This document shows, piece after piece, positions 46,306-54,802 of a stretch of DNA of 64,000 nucleotides. The notes below the pieces were generated by a model that did not search any database, was not told the DNA's origin, and saw nothing but the letters and a program-made list of their open reading frames with translations. The stretch comes from Arcanobacterium pluranimalium (GTDB lineage: Bacteria; Actinomycetota; Actinomycetes; Actinomycetales; Actinomycetaceae), in NCBI RefSeq assembly GCF_016907845.1, contig NZ_JAFBCS010000001.1, forward strand, positions 744,001 to 808,000, in the 5' to 3' direction. Made by a program: the position numbers and the translations under genes. Each line of letters opens with the position of its first letter. The stretch's first letter is position 1.

Positions 46306-47523
46306 TTGGCGCAACAGTTGAACGACGTATCTAGCGCGGCAGCTCACAACACGTCATGTGTTGAGCAGGACGAATCTGTGCAGAGTGTTAATGAAGCTCA
46401 GGGGGTTAAAGGTACGCAGGCTGTTAGAGATAGCCGGGCTATTTCTTTGGCGGGAGCTTCAGCGTTTCCTGCGGACGTTCCCTCGGAGCCGTCGTCGGAG
46501 GGAAAGAAAATACTGCTTGCGACGCCGCGTGGTTACTGTGCCGGAGTGGATCGAGCTGTAGACGCAGTTGAGAAAGCGCTTGAGTTGTATGGCGCTCCTG
46601 TGTATGTGCGCAAAGAGATCGTACACAATAAATTTGTGGTGGAAACTCTCACTGAGCGGGGCGCGATTTTTGTACATGACACTGATGAGGTGCCTGAAGG
46701 TGCGCGCGTCGTATTTTCTGCGCATGGAGTGTCGCCTGCGGTGCACGAGCAGGCTGCGCAGCGTTCGTTATTCACGATTGACGCGACGTGTCCGCTGGTA
46801 ACTAAAGTACATAAGCAGGCGGTGCGCTTTGCTGATGAAGACTTCGATATTTTACTTATTGGACATGAGGGGCATGAAGAGGTGGAGGGCACCCAAGGGG
46901 AAGCTCCCGAGCATATTCAGGTTGTGAATGGCCCGGAGGACGTTGCTGCAGTTCAGGTGCGTGATCCGAATCGTGTGGTGTGGATTTCACAGACGACGCT
47001 TTCGGTGGACGAGACGCTGAAAACTGTGGAGTTGCTTCGTGAGCGTTTCCCGAATCTGATCGATCCACCCTCGGACGATATTTGTTACGCGACGCAGAAC
47101 CGACAGGGGGCTGTGAAAGCGATGGCGCCGCAGTCTGATGTGGTGATTGTGGTGGGTTCGGCGAATTCTTCGAATTCGGTGCGCTTGGTGGAAGTTGCTT
47201 TGGAAGCTGGAGCTGGCGCTGCTTATCGCGTTGACAAGGCGAGTGAAGTGTGTGCCGATTGGTTTGCGAATGCCAAGACGGTGGGAGTGACGTCCGGAGC
47301 TTCTGTGCCTGAGATTTTGGTGCGTGATGTTGTGGACGTTTTGAAGGCTGCTGGTTTTACCGAAGTGGAGAATGTTGCAACTGCGCAAGAGGACGTGCGT
47401 TTTTCTTTGCCGAAGAATCTGCGGGCTGATTTAAAAGCGACTGGCGCTGAGGTGGATCGCCCTCACAAAGCGCGCGATAAGAACGCAAAGATTTCGAATG
47501 CGCGCGCTAATCGTTCGATGTGA
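46306..47523 (+). CDS. ispH: 4-hydroxy-3-methylbut-2-enyl diphosphate reductase
   Basis: Last enzyme of the MEP isoprenoid pathway, making IPP and DMAPP. The 405-residue protein has a polar N-terminal extension of about 62 residues, then the Fe-S cysteines in [20 protein letters not shown] and ICYATQNRQ and the [17 protein letters not shown] segment. The C-terminus carries an extra basic tail of about 30 residues. The TTG start lies five bases after GAGG. Confidence 0.95.
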   Translation: MAQQLNDVSSAAAHNTSCVEQDESVQSVNEAQGVKGTQAVRDSRAISLAGASAFPADVPSEPSSEGKKILLATPRGYCAGVDRAVDAVEKALELYGAPVYVRKEIVHNKFVVETLTERGAIFVHDTDEVPEGARVVFSAHGVSPAVHEQAAQRSLFTIDATCPLVTKVHKQAVRFADEDFDILLIGHEGHEEVEGTQGEAPEHIQVVNGPEDVAAVQVRDPNRVVWISQTTLSVDETLKTVELLRERFPNLIDPPSDDICYATQNRQGAVKAMAPQSDVVIVVGSANSSNSVRLVEVALEAGAGAAYRVDKASEVCADWFANAKTVGVTSGASVPEILVRDVVDVLKAAGFTEVENVATAQEDVRFSLPKNLRADLKATGAEVDRPHKARDKNAKISNARANRSM

Positions 47524-47545
47524 TTAGGTGTGATTAGGGGCGAGT

Positions 47546-48325
47546 ATGAGTATGGATGATTTGCGTGCTGGTGCGCTTAGTTCACCTTTTGATGCGCTAG
47601 ACGGCGTGGTGGCACAGACGCCGATTGATCCAGTTTTCGCTGGTGAGGCGTTTGATACCTCGATGGACGGTGCGCTTCTAGTTGCGCAGTTGATGGCTGC
47701 TGCAGATCGTGAAAATGCGATTGGTATGCAGAAATATATGCGTGACCAGTTCGCTTTTCTTGGTGTGAAAACTCCTGAGCGCAAGGCTATCTCGAAGCCA
47801 TTTTTCAAAGTGGCACGGCGCGATCCTCATGCGGACTGGAGTTTTATTTCGATGTGCTGGGCTTTGCCGCAACGCGAATTCCAGTACGTGGCTGCTGATT
47901 ATCTGCGCCAGGTGTCGCATCTGTTGGGGCTGGCTGATTTGCCACGGATAAAGACGCTGGTTGAATCGAAATCCTGGTGGGATACTGTTGATGCCTTGCA
48001 TCGAATTGTTGGTGACATTGTGCGCAAGGATGCGCAGGCCAAAGACGTAATGCTCGCTTGGGCTGAGGATTCGAATTTCTGGACTCGTCGAATTGCGATT
48101 GATCACCAGCTGCATTTTCGGGAGGATACCGATACTGAACTGTTTGAACAGATTTTGGTGAAGAATTTGCCGGGTACAGAATTTGGTGATGAGTTCTTTA
48201 TCCAAAAAGCAATCGGCTGGTCGCTGCGTGAATACTCCAAGACTAATCCGAGTTGGGTAGCTGCATTCTTAGATAAGCACTCGGCCGCGGCGCTCACGCG
48301 CCGCGAAGCGAGCAAGTACTTGTGA
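47546..48325 (+). CDS. DNA alkylation repair (AlkD-like) protein
   Basis: A 259-residue HEAT-like repeat protein of the AlkD family, with KYMRDQFAFLGVKTPERK, SWWDTVDALHRIVGDIV and SNFWTRRIAIDHQLHFRE-like motifs and late IQKAIGWSLREYSKTNP, all signatures of the group. AlkD removes bulky cationic alkyl bases. It begins 22 bases after ispH and may be cotranscribed. Its last codons form the start of a tandem repeat. Confidence 0.87.
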   Translation: MSMDDLRAGALSSPFDALDGVVAQTPIDPVFAGEAFDTSMDGALLVAQLMAAADRENAIGMQKYMRDQFAFLGVKTPERKAISKPFFKVARRDPHADWSFISMCWALPQREFQYVAADYLRQVSHLLGLADLPRIKTLVESKSWWDTVDALHRIVGDIVRKDAQAKDVMLAWAEDSNFWTRRIAIDHQLHFREDTDTELFEQILVKNLPGTEFGDEFFIQKAIGWSLREYSKTNPSWVAAFLDKHSAAALTRREASKYL

Positions 48326-48446
48326 TTCACGAAAGATCTTGTACTTGTGATTCACGAAAGATCTTGTGAGCCGCAAAGCTTTTGTGATTCGCAAGGTGTT
48401 CGTGAGCTGGGAAGCTTTTGTAATTCACGCAAGCTCTTTCGGGAGG
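48316..48446. repeat. tandem repeat over two convergent gene ends
   Basis: A perfect 25-bp tandem pair (48316-48340 and 48341-48365) is followed by about four degenerate 18-bp units of the form GTGATTCGCAAAGCTTTT up to about 48440. The array covers the stop codon of the AlkD-like gene and reaches the stop codon of rmuC. There are no spacers. It is the third array of this style in the window. Confidence 0.8.
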
Positions 48447-49645
48447 CGGATTGTGGTGTCACTTGTAGCTAATTGTGCTGGTGGTGGCGCTATTTCAAGG
48501 GCTTGGGTATCAAGTGAATCGAATTTACGAGCAGTGACCAGCACGCGCGATTCGAGTGAAGCTATAGCTTTGTTGTAGCTATCGACCGAGCTTCCGAGTG
48601 ATTTCCCAAGTGATCCCAGGTGTTTGACCACGGTATTGAGTCGTTCTACGAGCGTGCGACCCAGATTGACTATCTCACGTGCTTCTTCGGATGCCGCAGC
48701 GGATGACCACACGGAAGCTACAGCGCGGAGCAATGCCAGTAGTGAACTAGGCGAGGTGGGGACGATACCCGTACGCAGCGCAGATTCAAGCAAAGCTGCG
48801 TCTGCTTCGAGTGCTTCGGCCAGGAGACCTTCGGATGGTAAAAACATGACAGTGATTTGCGGGGAATCGGGAAAATCGCCGGGATAATTGCGTTTTACCA
48901 GGGCTTGTATATGACTTTGTACTGCCTTTGCGTGCTTTTTGAGCAGTTCATTGCGCTCTTGTGCTCCTGCTAGTTGTGATGTATCGATTTCTTGTGCGCG
49001 TAAGAACGCGTCCATGGGCGTTTTTGCGTCGATAGCGATATGCCCACCTCCAGGAAGATGAATGATGGCATCTGGGCGCAGTCGAGATTTTTCTGCCGGA
49101 GCCGCAGCCGCACTGCTTGATGCAGGGAAAGCGAATTTCGCTGAGGTGGTCTGCACGTCAAAATCGACGCGTTCAAGCATTCCAGCAGCTTCAACGAGCC
49201 GCTTTAGCTGCACTTCGCCCCAGTTTCCCCGGGCCGACGTTGAACGTAAAGCCGCATTGAGAGAAGCCGTGGTGTGTGAAAGCTCAGCTTGCACCCGCGC
49301 GTCGTTCTGAAGATGAGTGAGCACTTGTGTGTTGTGCGCAATCGTGCGTTGATCTAGGCGCTGGACTTGCTGGTTTACATCGTCAAGTTGCTTCACGATA
49401 GGGGAGAGCACCTGCAAGATCGAAGAATCTTCACCAAAACGTTCGATGAGTTCAGTATTTTCGGTTTCTAATCGCTCGAGCTTGCCGGAAGTGATGAGGA
49501 GTTGCTCGCGTGAAGCCGAGAGCTGCTGGGACAGCTCCGACTCGCGACTTCGTGCCCGACTGTGAGCGAAGCTATAGCCGCCGAGCCCGCCAGCTATAGC
49601 TGTGAGCAGTAAAAGTAGCATAAGAACAGGAATGTTGATCGTCAT
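48425..49645 (-). CDS. rmuC: DNA recombination protein RmuC
   Basis: A 406-residue RmuC protein. An N-terminal membrane segment (MLLLLLTAIAGGLGGYSFA) is followed by a coiled coil and then the nuclease-like core with GNWGEVQLKRLVEAAGM, RLRPDAIIHLPGGGHIAIDAKTP and VTVMFLPSEG-like ITVMFLPSEGLLAEAL. The family limits inversion at short repeats. No ribosome site is present; the -10 box TAGACT is six bases before the ATG. Confidence 0.92.
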   Translation of the reverse strand: MTINIPVLMLLLLLTAIAGGLGGYSFAHSRARSRESELSQQLSASREQLLITSGKLERLETENTELIERFGEDSSILQVLSPIVKQLDDVNQQVQRLDQRTIAHNTQVLTHLQNDARVQAELSHTTASLNAALRSTSARGNWGEVQLKRLVEAAGMLERVDFDVQTTSAKFAFPASSSAAAAPAEKSRLRPDAIIHLPGGGHIAIDAKTPMDAFLRAQEIDTSQLAGAQERNELLKKHAKAVQSHIQALVKRNYPGDFPDSPQITVMFLPSEGLLAEALEADAALLESALRTGIVPTSPSSLLALLRAVASVWSSAAASEEAREIVNLGRTLVERLNTVVKHLGSLGKSLGSSVDSYNKAIASLESRVLVTARKFDSLDTQALEIAPPPAQLATSDTTIRLPKELA

Positions 49646-49651
49646 GGTTTC

Positions 49652-49657
49652 AGTCTA
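49652..49657 (-). promoter_or_regulatory. -10 box TAGACT of rmuC, leaderless arrangement
   Basis: On the minus strand TAGACT is followed by six bases and the ATG at 49645. There is no Shine-Dalgarno sequence. Confidence 0.6.
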
Positions 49658-49694
49658 GTTTGTGCCTCCTGCCAAAAATGGTGTCCGGTTGGAT

Positions 49695-49765
49695 GTGTCG
49701 ATAATATGTCGATTCTTTCGACACGTCGTATAAACGTGTCGATTTTTTCGATTTTATCGACACGT
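49695..49765. promoter_or_regulatory. cluster of TGTCGA/TCGACA palindromes between rmuC and ychF
   Basis: Two nested inverted repeats lie side by side: GTGTCGA/TCGACAC at 49695-49701 and 49718-49724, and ACGTGTCGAT/ATCGACACGT at 49734-49743 and 49756-49765. A further TGTCGA lies inside the first. The divergent promoters flank the cluster, so it looks like a multi-site operator. It is not a LexA box of the actinobacterial type. Confidence 0.55.
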
Positions 49766-49796
49766 TTTGAATTACCCCGAAAGCCGCGATCCCAAC

Positions 49797-49802
49797 TAGA
49801 CT
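49797..49802 (+). promoter_or_regulatory. -10 box TAGACT of ychF, leaderless arrangement
   Basis: TAGACT is followed by six bases and the GTG at 49809, without a ribosome site. Confidence 0.6.
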
Positions 49803-49808
49803 GTTCGT

Positions 49809-50888
49809 GTGGCTTTAACAATTGGAATCGCAGGACTGCCCAACGTCGGCAAATCAACACTATTCAACGCTCTTACCCGCGCAACCGTGCTCGCAGCAAA
49901 CTATCCGTTTGCCACGATTGAGCCGAATGTGGGAATTGTTCCGCTCCCTGATGAGCGTCTTAACAAACTGGCGGAGATCTTTAACAGCCAGAAAATTCTT
50001 CCCGCAACCGTGTCTTTCGTTGATATTGCAGGTATTGTGCGTGGAGCTTCGGAGGGTGAAGGTCTTGGAAACCAGTTCCTCGCCAATATCCGCGAAGCCG
50101 ATGCGATTTGCCAGGTCACTCGTGCTTTTGCCGATCCAGACGTGACGCACGTGGACGGACGCGTGGATCCGGCGTCGGACATCGAAACGATCACCACGGA
50201 ACTCGTGCTCGCCGACATTCAGACGCTCGAAAAGCAGCTCCCGCGTTTGCAGAAGGAGCTTACGGGCAAGAAGATCGACAAGGAAGTGGTGGAGACGGCG
50301 CAGGCGGCGCTCGCGATTCTCGAGCAGGGCAAGACACTTTCGTCTGCCGGTGGCGACCTTGACCAGGATATTCTCAAGTCGTTCCAGCTCATGACGTCCA
50401 AGCCTTTCATTTACGTTTTTAATACCGACGACGACGGACTGGCGGACAAAGACATGCAGGCGAAGTTGCGTGAGCTTGTTGCACCCGCGGAAGCGATTTT
50501 CTTGGACGCGAAGTTTGAATCTGAGCTAGTTGAGCTGGAAGAAGACGAAGCGCGGGAGATGCTTCTTGAGTCCGGTCAGGAAGAATCGGGGCTTGATCAG
50601 CTCGCGCGCGTTGGCTTCGAGACGCTTGGCTTGCAGACGTATCTGACGGCGGGGCCAAAGGAAGCGCGTGCGTGGACGATTCGTAAGGGCTGGACGGCGC
50701 CGCAGGCTGCGGGCGTGATTCATACCGATTTCGAGCGTGGCTTTATTAAAGCGGAGGTCGTTTCGTTCGAAGATTTGGTGGAGTTCGGGTCGATTGCCGA
50801 GGCACGTGCGCACGGAAAATTGCGTATGGAGGGCAAGGATTACGTCATGCACGACGGCGATGTGGTGGAGTTCAGGTTTAACGTGTAG
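49809..50888 (+). CDS. ychF: ribosome-binding ATPase YchF
   Basis: A 359-residue P-loop ATPase of the Obg-related YchF/OLA1 group that binds ribosomes. G1 is GLPNVGKST at residues 8-16, the G3 region is FVDIAGIVRGASEGEGLGN, and the noncanonical G4 is in FIYVFNTDDD. The C-terminal TGS domain ends with the family's KDYVMHDGDVVEFRFNV. The last 29 bases of the gene reappear about 800 bases downstream. Confidence 0.95.
   Translation: MALTIGIAGLPNVGKSTLFNALTRATVLAANYPFATIEPNVGIVPLPDERLNKLAEIFNSQKILPATVSFVDIAGIVRGASEGEGLGNQFLANIREADAICQVTRAFADPDVTHVDGRVDPASDIETITTELVLADIQTLEKQLPRLQKELTGKKIDKEVVETAQAALAILEQGKTLSSAGGDLDQDILKSFQLMTSKPFIYVFNTDDDGLADKDMQAKLRELVAPAEAIFLDAKFESELVELEEDEAREMLLESGQEESGLDQLARVGFETLGLQTYLTAGPKEARAWTIRKGWTAPQAAGVIHTDFERGFIKAEVVSFEDLVEFGSIAEARAHGKLRMEGKDYVMHDGDVVEFRFNV
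50860..50888 (+). repeat. 29-bp direct repeat, copy 1 (ychF 3' end)
   Basis: This segment, ending with the ychF stop codon, matches 51676-51704 at 27 of 29 positions. Together the copies bracket the terminator and the VOC gene. Confidence 0.8.
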
Positions 50889-50911
50889 TTTTTTACTAAA
50901 ACTCTAGGAAA

Positions 50912-50951
50912 GCGATCCACTGTCTCCGGTAGAGACGATGGGTCGTTTTTC
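50912..50951 (+). terminator. terminator after ychF
   Basis: GCGATCCA pairs with TGGGTCGT (with wobble pairs), enclosing an inner GTCTC/GAGAC stem, and TTTTTCTC follows on the plus strand. Confidence 0.75.
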
Positions 50952-51070
50952 TCTTCCCGGTGTGGGATCTCATTGAGGTGCTTCGGGATGGCTATAGAGG
51001 TATTAGCTAGATAGCGAGGCGATCTCGGGCACTGCGAAGCTGTGGGGAGATTCGCGCGATTTTTCGATGC

Positions 51071-51466
51071 TCAATCGACGACAATTTCCAGCTCGAAACC
51101 CTCAGTATTCTCGATGTACAGTGCTGTGTGGTCCGGACCGCCCGCATGCGGATAGTCATCCGCAAACAATTCAGTCCAGCCATACGCGACGCAGTTGGCG
51201 CGTAGCTGATCTAGTTGCTCGTGATCGGATGCGCGAAGTGCAAGATGATTGAGCCCAGCCCTCATACGGTCGTGTAGACCCGACACAGCAAGGGATTGTT
51301 CGAGCACGATGTATGACCCACTTGAGTGGTGCCAAGTTCGACCCTGCGGCCAGCTTGGATCATGCTGTGCCTCCCACCCGAGAAGAGGGAGAAGCCAGTC
51401 GAACGACGCAGATGTTGTCTCAAGATCGTTGGTCCACAGCTCAATGTGGTGAACTGGATTCTTCAT
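51071..51466 (-). CDS. VOC family (glyoxalase-like) protein
   Basis: A 131-residue vicinal oxygen chelate protein with the two beta-alpha-beta modules: VHHIELWTNDLETTSASFDWLL at the start, RAGLNHLALRAS in the middle and GPDHTALYIENTEGFELEIV at the end. His at 7, His near 75 and Glu near 125 are candidate metal ligands. TAGACT is six bases before the ATG, in the leaderless arrangement. The substrate is unknown. It lies between two copies of the ychF end. Confidence 0.85.
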   Translation of the reverse strand: MKNPVHHIELWTNDLETTSASFDWLLPLLGWEAQHDPSWPQGRTWHHSSGSYIVLEQSLAVSGLHDRMRAGLNHLALRASDHEQLDQLRANCVAYGWTELFADDYPHAGGPDHTALYIENTEGFELEIVVD

Positions 51467-51675
51467 ATTTTAAGTCTATCGCCGATGTGTTTCTCGGGCA
51501 CTGACGGCGTGCTGATGTTGATGAACTGCGTCAAGATCAAGCTTGTTGCCTGGTGTGGACTCATGATTTTCGATGCGGGTCGCAAGTTACCTTGTTTTTG
51601 GGTGTCTAGAATTATTTGTTGGGTTTAGAAGTGGCAAAGCGAGAAGTGCTTGCACACATGAATGTGCGTGCATAA

Positions 51676-51704
51676 ATGTGGTCGAGTTCAGGTTTAACGC
51701 GTAG
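51676..51704 (+). repeat. 29-bp direct repeat, copy 2 (duplicate ychF end)
   Basis: It matches the last 29 bases of ychF, stop codon included, with two substitutions. No ychF coding sequence precedes it. Confidence 0.8.
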
Positions 51705-51780
51705 CGTTATTAACGCATTGCGTCATGGGTGTTAAATTGGAGAGGTGATCAACTGCTTCACCAGCGGTGACACGGTGTGA

Positions 51781-51831
51781 AAGTGGACCGACGCTGGGCC
51801 TGAGAATGTGATTATCGAGGACTATCATTGA
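51781..51831 (+). pseudogene. higB: remnant of a HigB-type toxin gene
   Basis: The frame reads KWTDAGPENVIIEDYH and then stop, which is the typical C-terminus of RelE-fold HigB toxins. Upstream a TGA stops the frame directly, and the rest of the toxin is missing or scrambled. The remnant ends nine bases before higA, the spacing of a normal higBA operon. Confidence 0.75.
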
Positions 51832-51839
51832 GGTGCACT

Positions 51840-52139
51840 ATGACTAACAAACTTTACGCCCCGATCCATCCGGGCGAGATTTTAATGGAAGACTTCATTG
51901 AGGGCTTCGGTATTACACAGCATAAATTGGCCGTCTCGATAGGGGTTCCGCCGCGGCGGATTAACGAGATCGTCCATGGTAAGCGCGCGATCACTGCGGA
52001 TACGGCGCTTCGCTTGGGGCGCTACTTTGGTGTTGAACCACAGTTTTGGCTCAACTTGCAGAGTCGCTACGATCTTGAGCTGGCGCAGGATCGCGTTGCT
52101 GATCAAGTGGCTGCAATCCAGCCTCTACAAGTTGCCTGA
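51840..52139 (+). CDS. higA: HigA-family antitoxin, solitary
   Basis: A 99-residue XRE-type antitoxin. The family start YAPIHPGEILMEDFIEGFGI is followed by the helix-turn-helix HKLAVSIGVPPRRINEIVHGKRAITADTALRLGRYFG (in part) and FWLNLQSRYDLELA. GAGGTGCACT precedes the ATG at 51840. Its toxin gene upstream is destroyed, so it now stands alone and may act as an orphan repressor. A decayed second copy lies at 54091. Confidence 0.9.
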   Translation: MTNKLYAPIHPGEILMEDFIEGFGITQHKLAVSIGVPPRRINEIVHGKRAITADTALRLGRYFGVEPQFWLNLQSRYDLELAQDRVADQVAAIQPLQVA

Positions 52140-52241
52140 GATGAAAATGTCTTGAGGTGCAACGCCTTCATTTTCGAGGAATTTACTCATGTTTATTAGG
52201 CTCATTGTGCTGTTCGGCCGAATGAGGTACTCGTGGGGACA

Positions 52242-52297
52242 CTTGGCATAAGTTTACGAGACTTTGGTTGACGTATCCGCGTCTCGTAAACGCCAAG
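52242..52297. terminator. long hairpin at convergent gene ends
   Basis: CTTGGC plus GTTTACGAGA (52242-52261, with a four-base bulge) pairs with TCTCGTAAAC plus GCCAAG (52282-52297). The loop is 20 bases. It lies between higA and the flavin reductase gene; no T tract follows. Confidence 0.7.
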
Positions 52298-52303
52298 GTC
52301 GCG

Positions 52304-52927
52304 TTATTGAGCAAGCAGTTGAGCAAAAGGTACGACGCCGTCGGGGTCGTATTCGTCTGCTATCCGTTCTGCCTGGCGTTCTTCGCGTGATACGCGCGCC
52401 ATATTCGGCAAAAGTTCATCAATAACCGATTCGATACGCGCAGCAAGTCGCCTATTCGAATCAGTCGATCCCCAGTCAGCGGTGGCGGCAAAGACGGATG
52501 TGGGCGTAACGCTTGCTTTGAGATAAGAAAGAATCGGGCGCAAGCTCGTATCCACGGCAAGACTATGACGCGCGGTGCCACCCGTTGCGCCGATAGCTAC
52601 AGGCGTTCCGGCAAGTGCGGCGTCGTCAATCAACTGCCAGAACAGGGTGTGGAGTGCTACGGGAGCAGCCTTGTAAATCGGAGTTACGGTAATCACTGCG
52701 TCAGCTTCTTTGACGGCGGCGAAAGCGGCTTCAACATCGGGAAATGGAGCTGGTGTGAGCGTCATTTTAGTAAGTGAAGCGGCAATTTCGCGAATATTGA
52801 TTCGCGTTACCTGCACATCCTTACCGGCTGCAGTAAAACGCTCAATAGCGCTCTTTATCATGCGTTCGGCAAGGCGGGTAGTAGCTGATTCTTCGCTAAG
52901 TCCCGTCCATACGGCAACGATTTTCAT
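52304..52927 (-). CDS. NADPH-dependent FMN reductase, LLM-partner type
   Basis: A 207-residue flavodoxin-fold reductase (MKIVAVWTGLSEESATTRLAERM; VITVTPIYKAAPVALHTLFWQLID; GATGGTARHSLA) of the CE1759-like group that supplies reduced FMN to an LLM monooxygenase. ATG 52927 overlaps the upstream stop by four bases and gives the family N-terminus; the frame extends 18 codons further inside the upstream gene. The pairing with the neighbour is a known actinobacterial unit. Confidence 0.9.
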   Translation of the reverse strand: MKIVAVWTGLSEESATTRLAERMIKSAIERFTAAGKDVQVTRINIREIAASLTKMTLTPAPFPDVEAAFAAVKEADAVITVTPIYKAAPVALHTLFWQLIDDAALAGTPVAIGATGGTARHSLAVDTSLRPILSYLKASVTPTSVFAATADWGSTDSNRRLAARIESVIDELLPNMARVSREERQAERIADEYDPDGVVPFAQLLAQ

Positions 52928-54033
52928 TGGCGTCCTCCTGGTATTGGGTCGTTTCCAGCGCGGTGGCGCTCGAGGAGCCACTCGTGGTTCGGTGCGTCGG
53001 GCACGTCGGGCGACTTGCGCGCAGCGTATTCACGACGAAGAACGGGAACCACTTCTTCAGCCAAAATATCGATCTGCTCCAAAACTGTTTTGAGCGGCAG
53101 ACCAGCGTGATCAATGAGGAATAATTGCCGCTGATAGTCACCAGCCCAGTCGTGGAACGACAGGTATCGTTCAATAATTTGATCTGGAGATCCAACGGTT
53201 AGCGGCGTTTGCTCCATGAACTCTTCCAATGATGGTCCGTGGCCGTAGACCGGCGCGACGTCGAAGTATGGACGGAATTCATTGATGGCATCTTGAGAAT
53301 TTTTGCGAATGAACACCTGACCGCCAAGGCCAACGAATGCTTGGTGTGCTTTGCCGTGCCCGTATTTTTCGTACCGCTGGCGGTAGAGATTAACCAATCT
53401 CTTGGTGTGCGAAGTTGGCCAGAAGATGTTGTTGTGGAAGAAACCGTCCCCATAATATGCCGCTTGCTCCGCAATTTCGGGGGATCGAATTGAACCGTGC
53501 CATACGAACGGGGCGACGTCGTCGAGCGGGCGTGGTGTTGCTGTAAAACCTTGGAGTGGAGTGCGGAATTTTCCTTCCCAATCCACGTTCTCTTCACGCC
53601 ATAAACGGTGAAGGAGGTTGTAGTTTTCGATGGCGAGGTTTATGCCGTTTCGGATGTCTTTGCCAAACCATGGGTAGACGGGGCCAGTGTTGCCGCGACC
53701 CATCATCAGATCGATACGACCGCCGACTAGGTGCTGAAGATAGGAGTAATCTTCAGCAATGCGCACAGGATCTGTGGTGGTGATCAGAGTGGTTGACGTT
53801 GAGAGTTTAATCTTTGATGTTTGTGCTGCTAGATACGCCAAAAGGACTGGAGGATTTGCCGGCGCAGCAAAGGGTGGATTGTGATGCTGGCCAGTAGCAA
53901 AAACATCAAGACCCGCTGCTTCGGCATGCTTGGCAATAGTTACCGTGTTCTTGATGCGTTCATGCTCGCTAGGCGTCGTTCCGTTGACGGGATCAGTAGT
54001 AACATCACCGACTGTAAAAATACCAAAATCCAT
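52924..54033 (-). CDS. LLM class flavin-dependent oxidoreductase (CE1758-like)
   Basis: A 369-residue luciferase-like monooxygenase. It starts MDFGIFTVGDVTTDPVNGTTPSE and has GLDVFATGQHHNPPF, LVGGRIDLMMGRGN and TPLTVGSPDQIIERYLSFHDW, features of the LLM fold. It is the first gene of a two-gene operon with its FMN reductase. AGGAGAAATT precedes the ATG. The organic substrate is unknown. Confidence 0.9.
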   Translation of the reverse strand: MDFGIFTVGDVTTDPVNGTTPSEHERIKNTVTIAKHAEAAGLDVFATGQHHNPPFAAPANPPVLLAYLAAQTSKIKLSTSTTLITTTDPVRIAEDYSYLQHLVGGRIDLMMGRGNTGPVYPWFGKDIRNGINLAIENYNLLHRLWREENVDWEGKFRTPLQGFTATPRPLDDVAPFVWHGSIRSPEIAEQAAYYGDGFFHNNIFWPTSHTKRLVNLYRQRYEKYGHGKAHQAFVGLGGQVFIRKNSQDAINEFRPYFDVAPVYGHGPSLEEFMEQTPLTVGSPDQIIERYLSFHDWAGDYQRQLFLIDHAGLPLKTVLEQIDILAEEVVPVLRREYAARKSPDVPDAPNHEWLLERHRAGNDPIPGGRQ

Positions 54034-54090
54034 AATTTCTCCTAAAGTAGTTGAATATTAAACTATTTTACCATAAGGCGAGGCGATGCC

Positions 54091-54190
54091 AATAGTGAGA
54101 TCACCCATGGCAAGCGTGCTATAGTAAGCGCGCGATCGCTGTGGATATGGCGCTTCGCTTCGGGCGTTATTTTGGTGTTGAACGGCAGAA
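54091..54190 (+). pseudogene. higA: decayed second copy of higA
   Basis: The stretch matches higA codons for NEIVHGKRAITADTALRLGRYFGVE: GAGATCACCCATGGCAAGCG, then about 14 inserted bases, then a segment read as KRAIAVDMALRFGRYFGVERQ. The insertion carries a stop and shifts the frame, and both ends of the gene are missing. It lies upstream of the LLM operon, so the operon is bracketed by higA and its relic. Confidence 0.75.
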
Positions 54191-54270
54191 AATTACGTGC
54201 AAATTCGCACCTTCCACGCGCGCCTGTGTAAACTCGATAACAGAAGTTCCGCTAATCGGCGAGGAGGCCC

Positions 54271-54792
54271 ATGCTCACTCTCAAACCCCTTAATGCCGCG
54301 GACGCCCGCCAGCAGTACGAATTCCTCGTCGCGTGCCCGAGCGCCGACGGCTTTGAGAATCCTTATGAGGAATATTCGTACGAGGATTTTGTACAGAAAG
54401 CCATTCCTAGCAGGCTCGACGCCTCCAAGGGAAGAAATCTTCCGCAAGGTTACGTGCCCGACACCTATTTTTTCTTGTGGGACGACGATCGCGTCGTCGG
54501 CCTGTTTAAGGTGAGGCACTTTCTCACCGATTTTCTTCGCGACGGCGGTGGGCACATTGGCTACGCAATCCACCCCGATTTTCGTGGGCGCGGTTTGGCG
54601 ACGGCGGGTCTCAAGCTCGCTGTGCAAGAGCTAGTGAAAATGCCGGATTTCAATGACGATGAAATCTATTTCTCCTGCTACAAGTCGAATCCTTCCTCAC
54701 TAAAAGTGCAGCTCAACGTGGGTGCTTATATCCATCACGAAACGGAAGATCATTACTATACGCGACTCAAAGTTGATCGCGTCGCTAAGTAA
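54271..54792 (+). CDS. GNAT family N-acetyltransferase
   Basis: A 173-residue acetyltransferase with the usual order: an N-terminal LKPLNAADARQQYEFL, a central YFFLWDDDRVVGLFKVRHFL strand pair, the acetyl-CoA loop GHIGYAIHPDFRGRGLATAGL, and NPSSLKVQLNVGAYIHHE near the end. GAGGAGGCCC precedes the ATG. It is followed after ten bases by the double hydrolase gene. The acceptor is unknown. Confidence 0.88.
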   Translation: MLTLKPLNAADARQQYEFLVACPSADGFENPYEEYSYEDFVQKAIPSRLDASKGRNLPQGYVPDTYFFLWDDDRVVGLFKVRHFLTDFLRDGGGHIGYAIHPDFRGRGLATAGLKLAVQELVKMPDFNDDEIYFSCYKSNPSSLKVQLNVGAYIHHETEDHYYTRLKVDRVAK

Positions 54793-54802
54793 GGAGCGTC
54801 AT

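Larger units (their letters stand above)
51467..51839. other. 373-bp stretch with ychF-end duplicate and toxin debris
   Basis: This gap holds the VOC promoter, a short open frame of no known kind, the second copy of the 29-bp ychF end, an inverted TTAACGC motif near 51693-51716 and the remains of a higB gene. No intact gene was seen. Confidence 0.6.
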
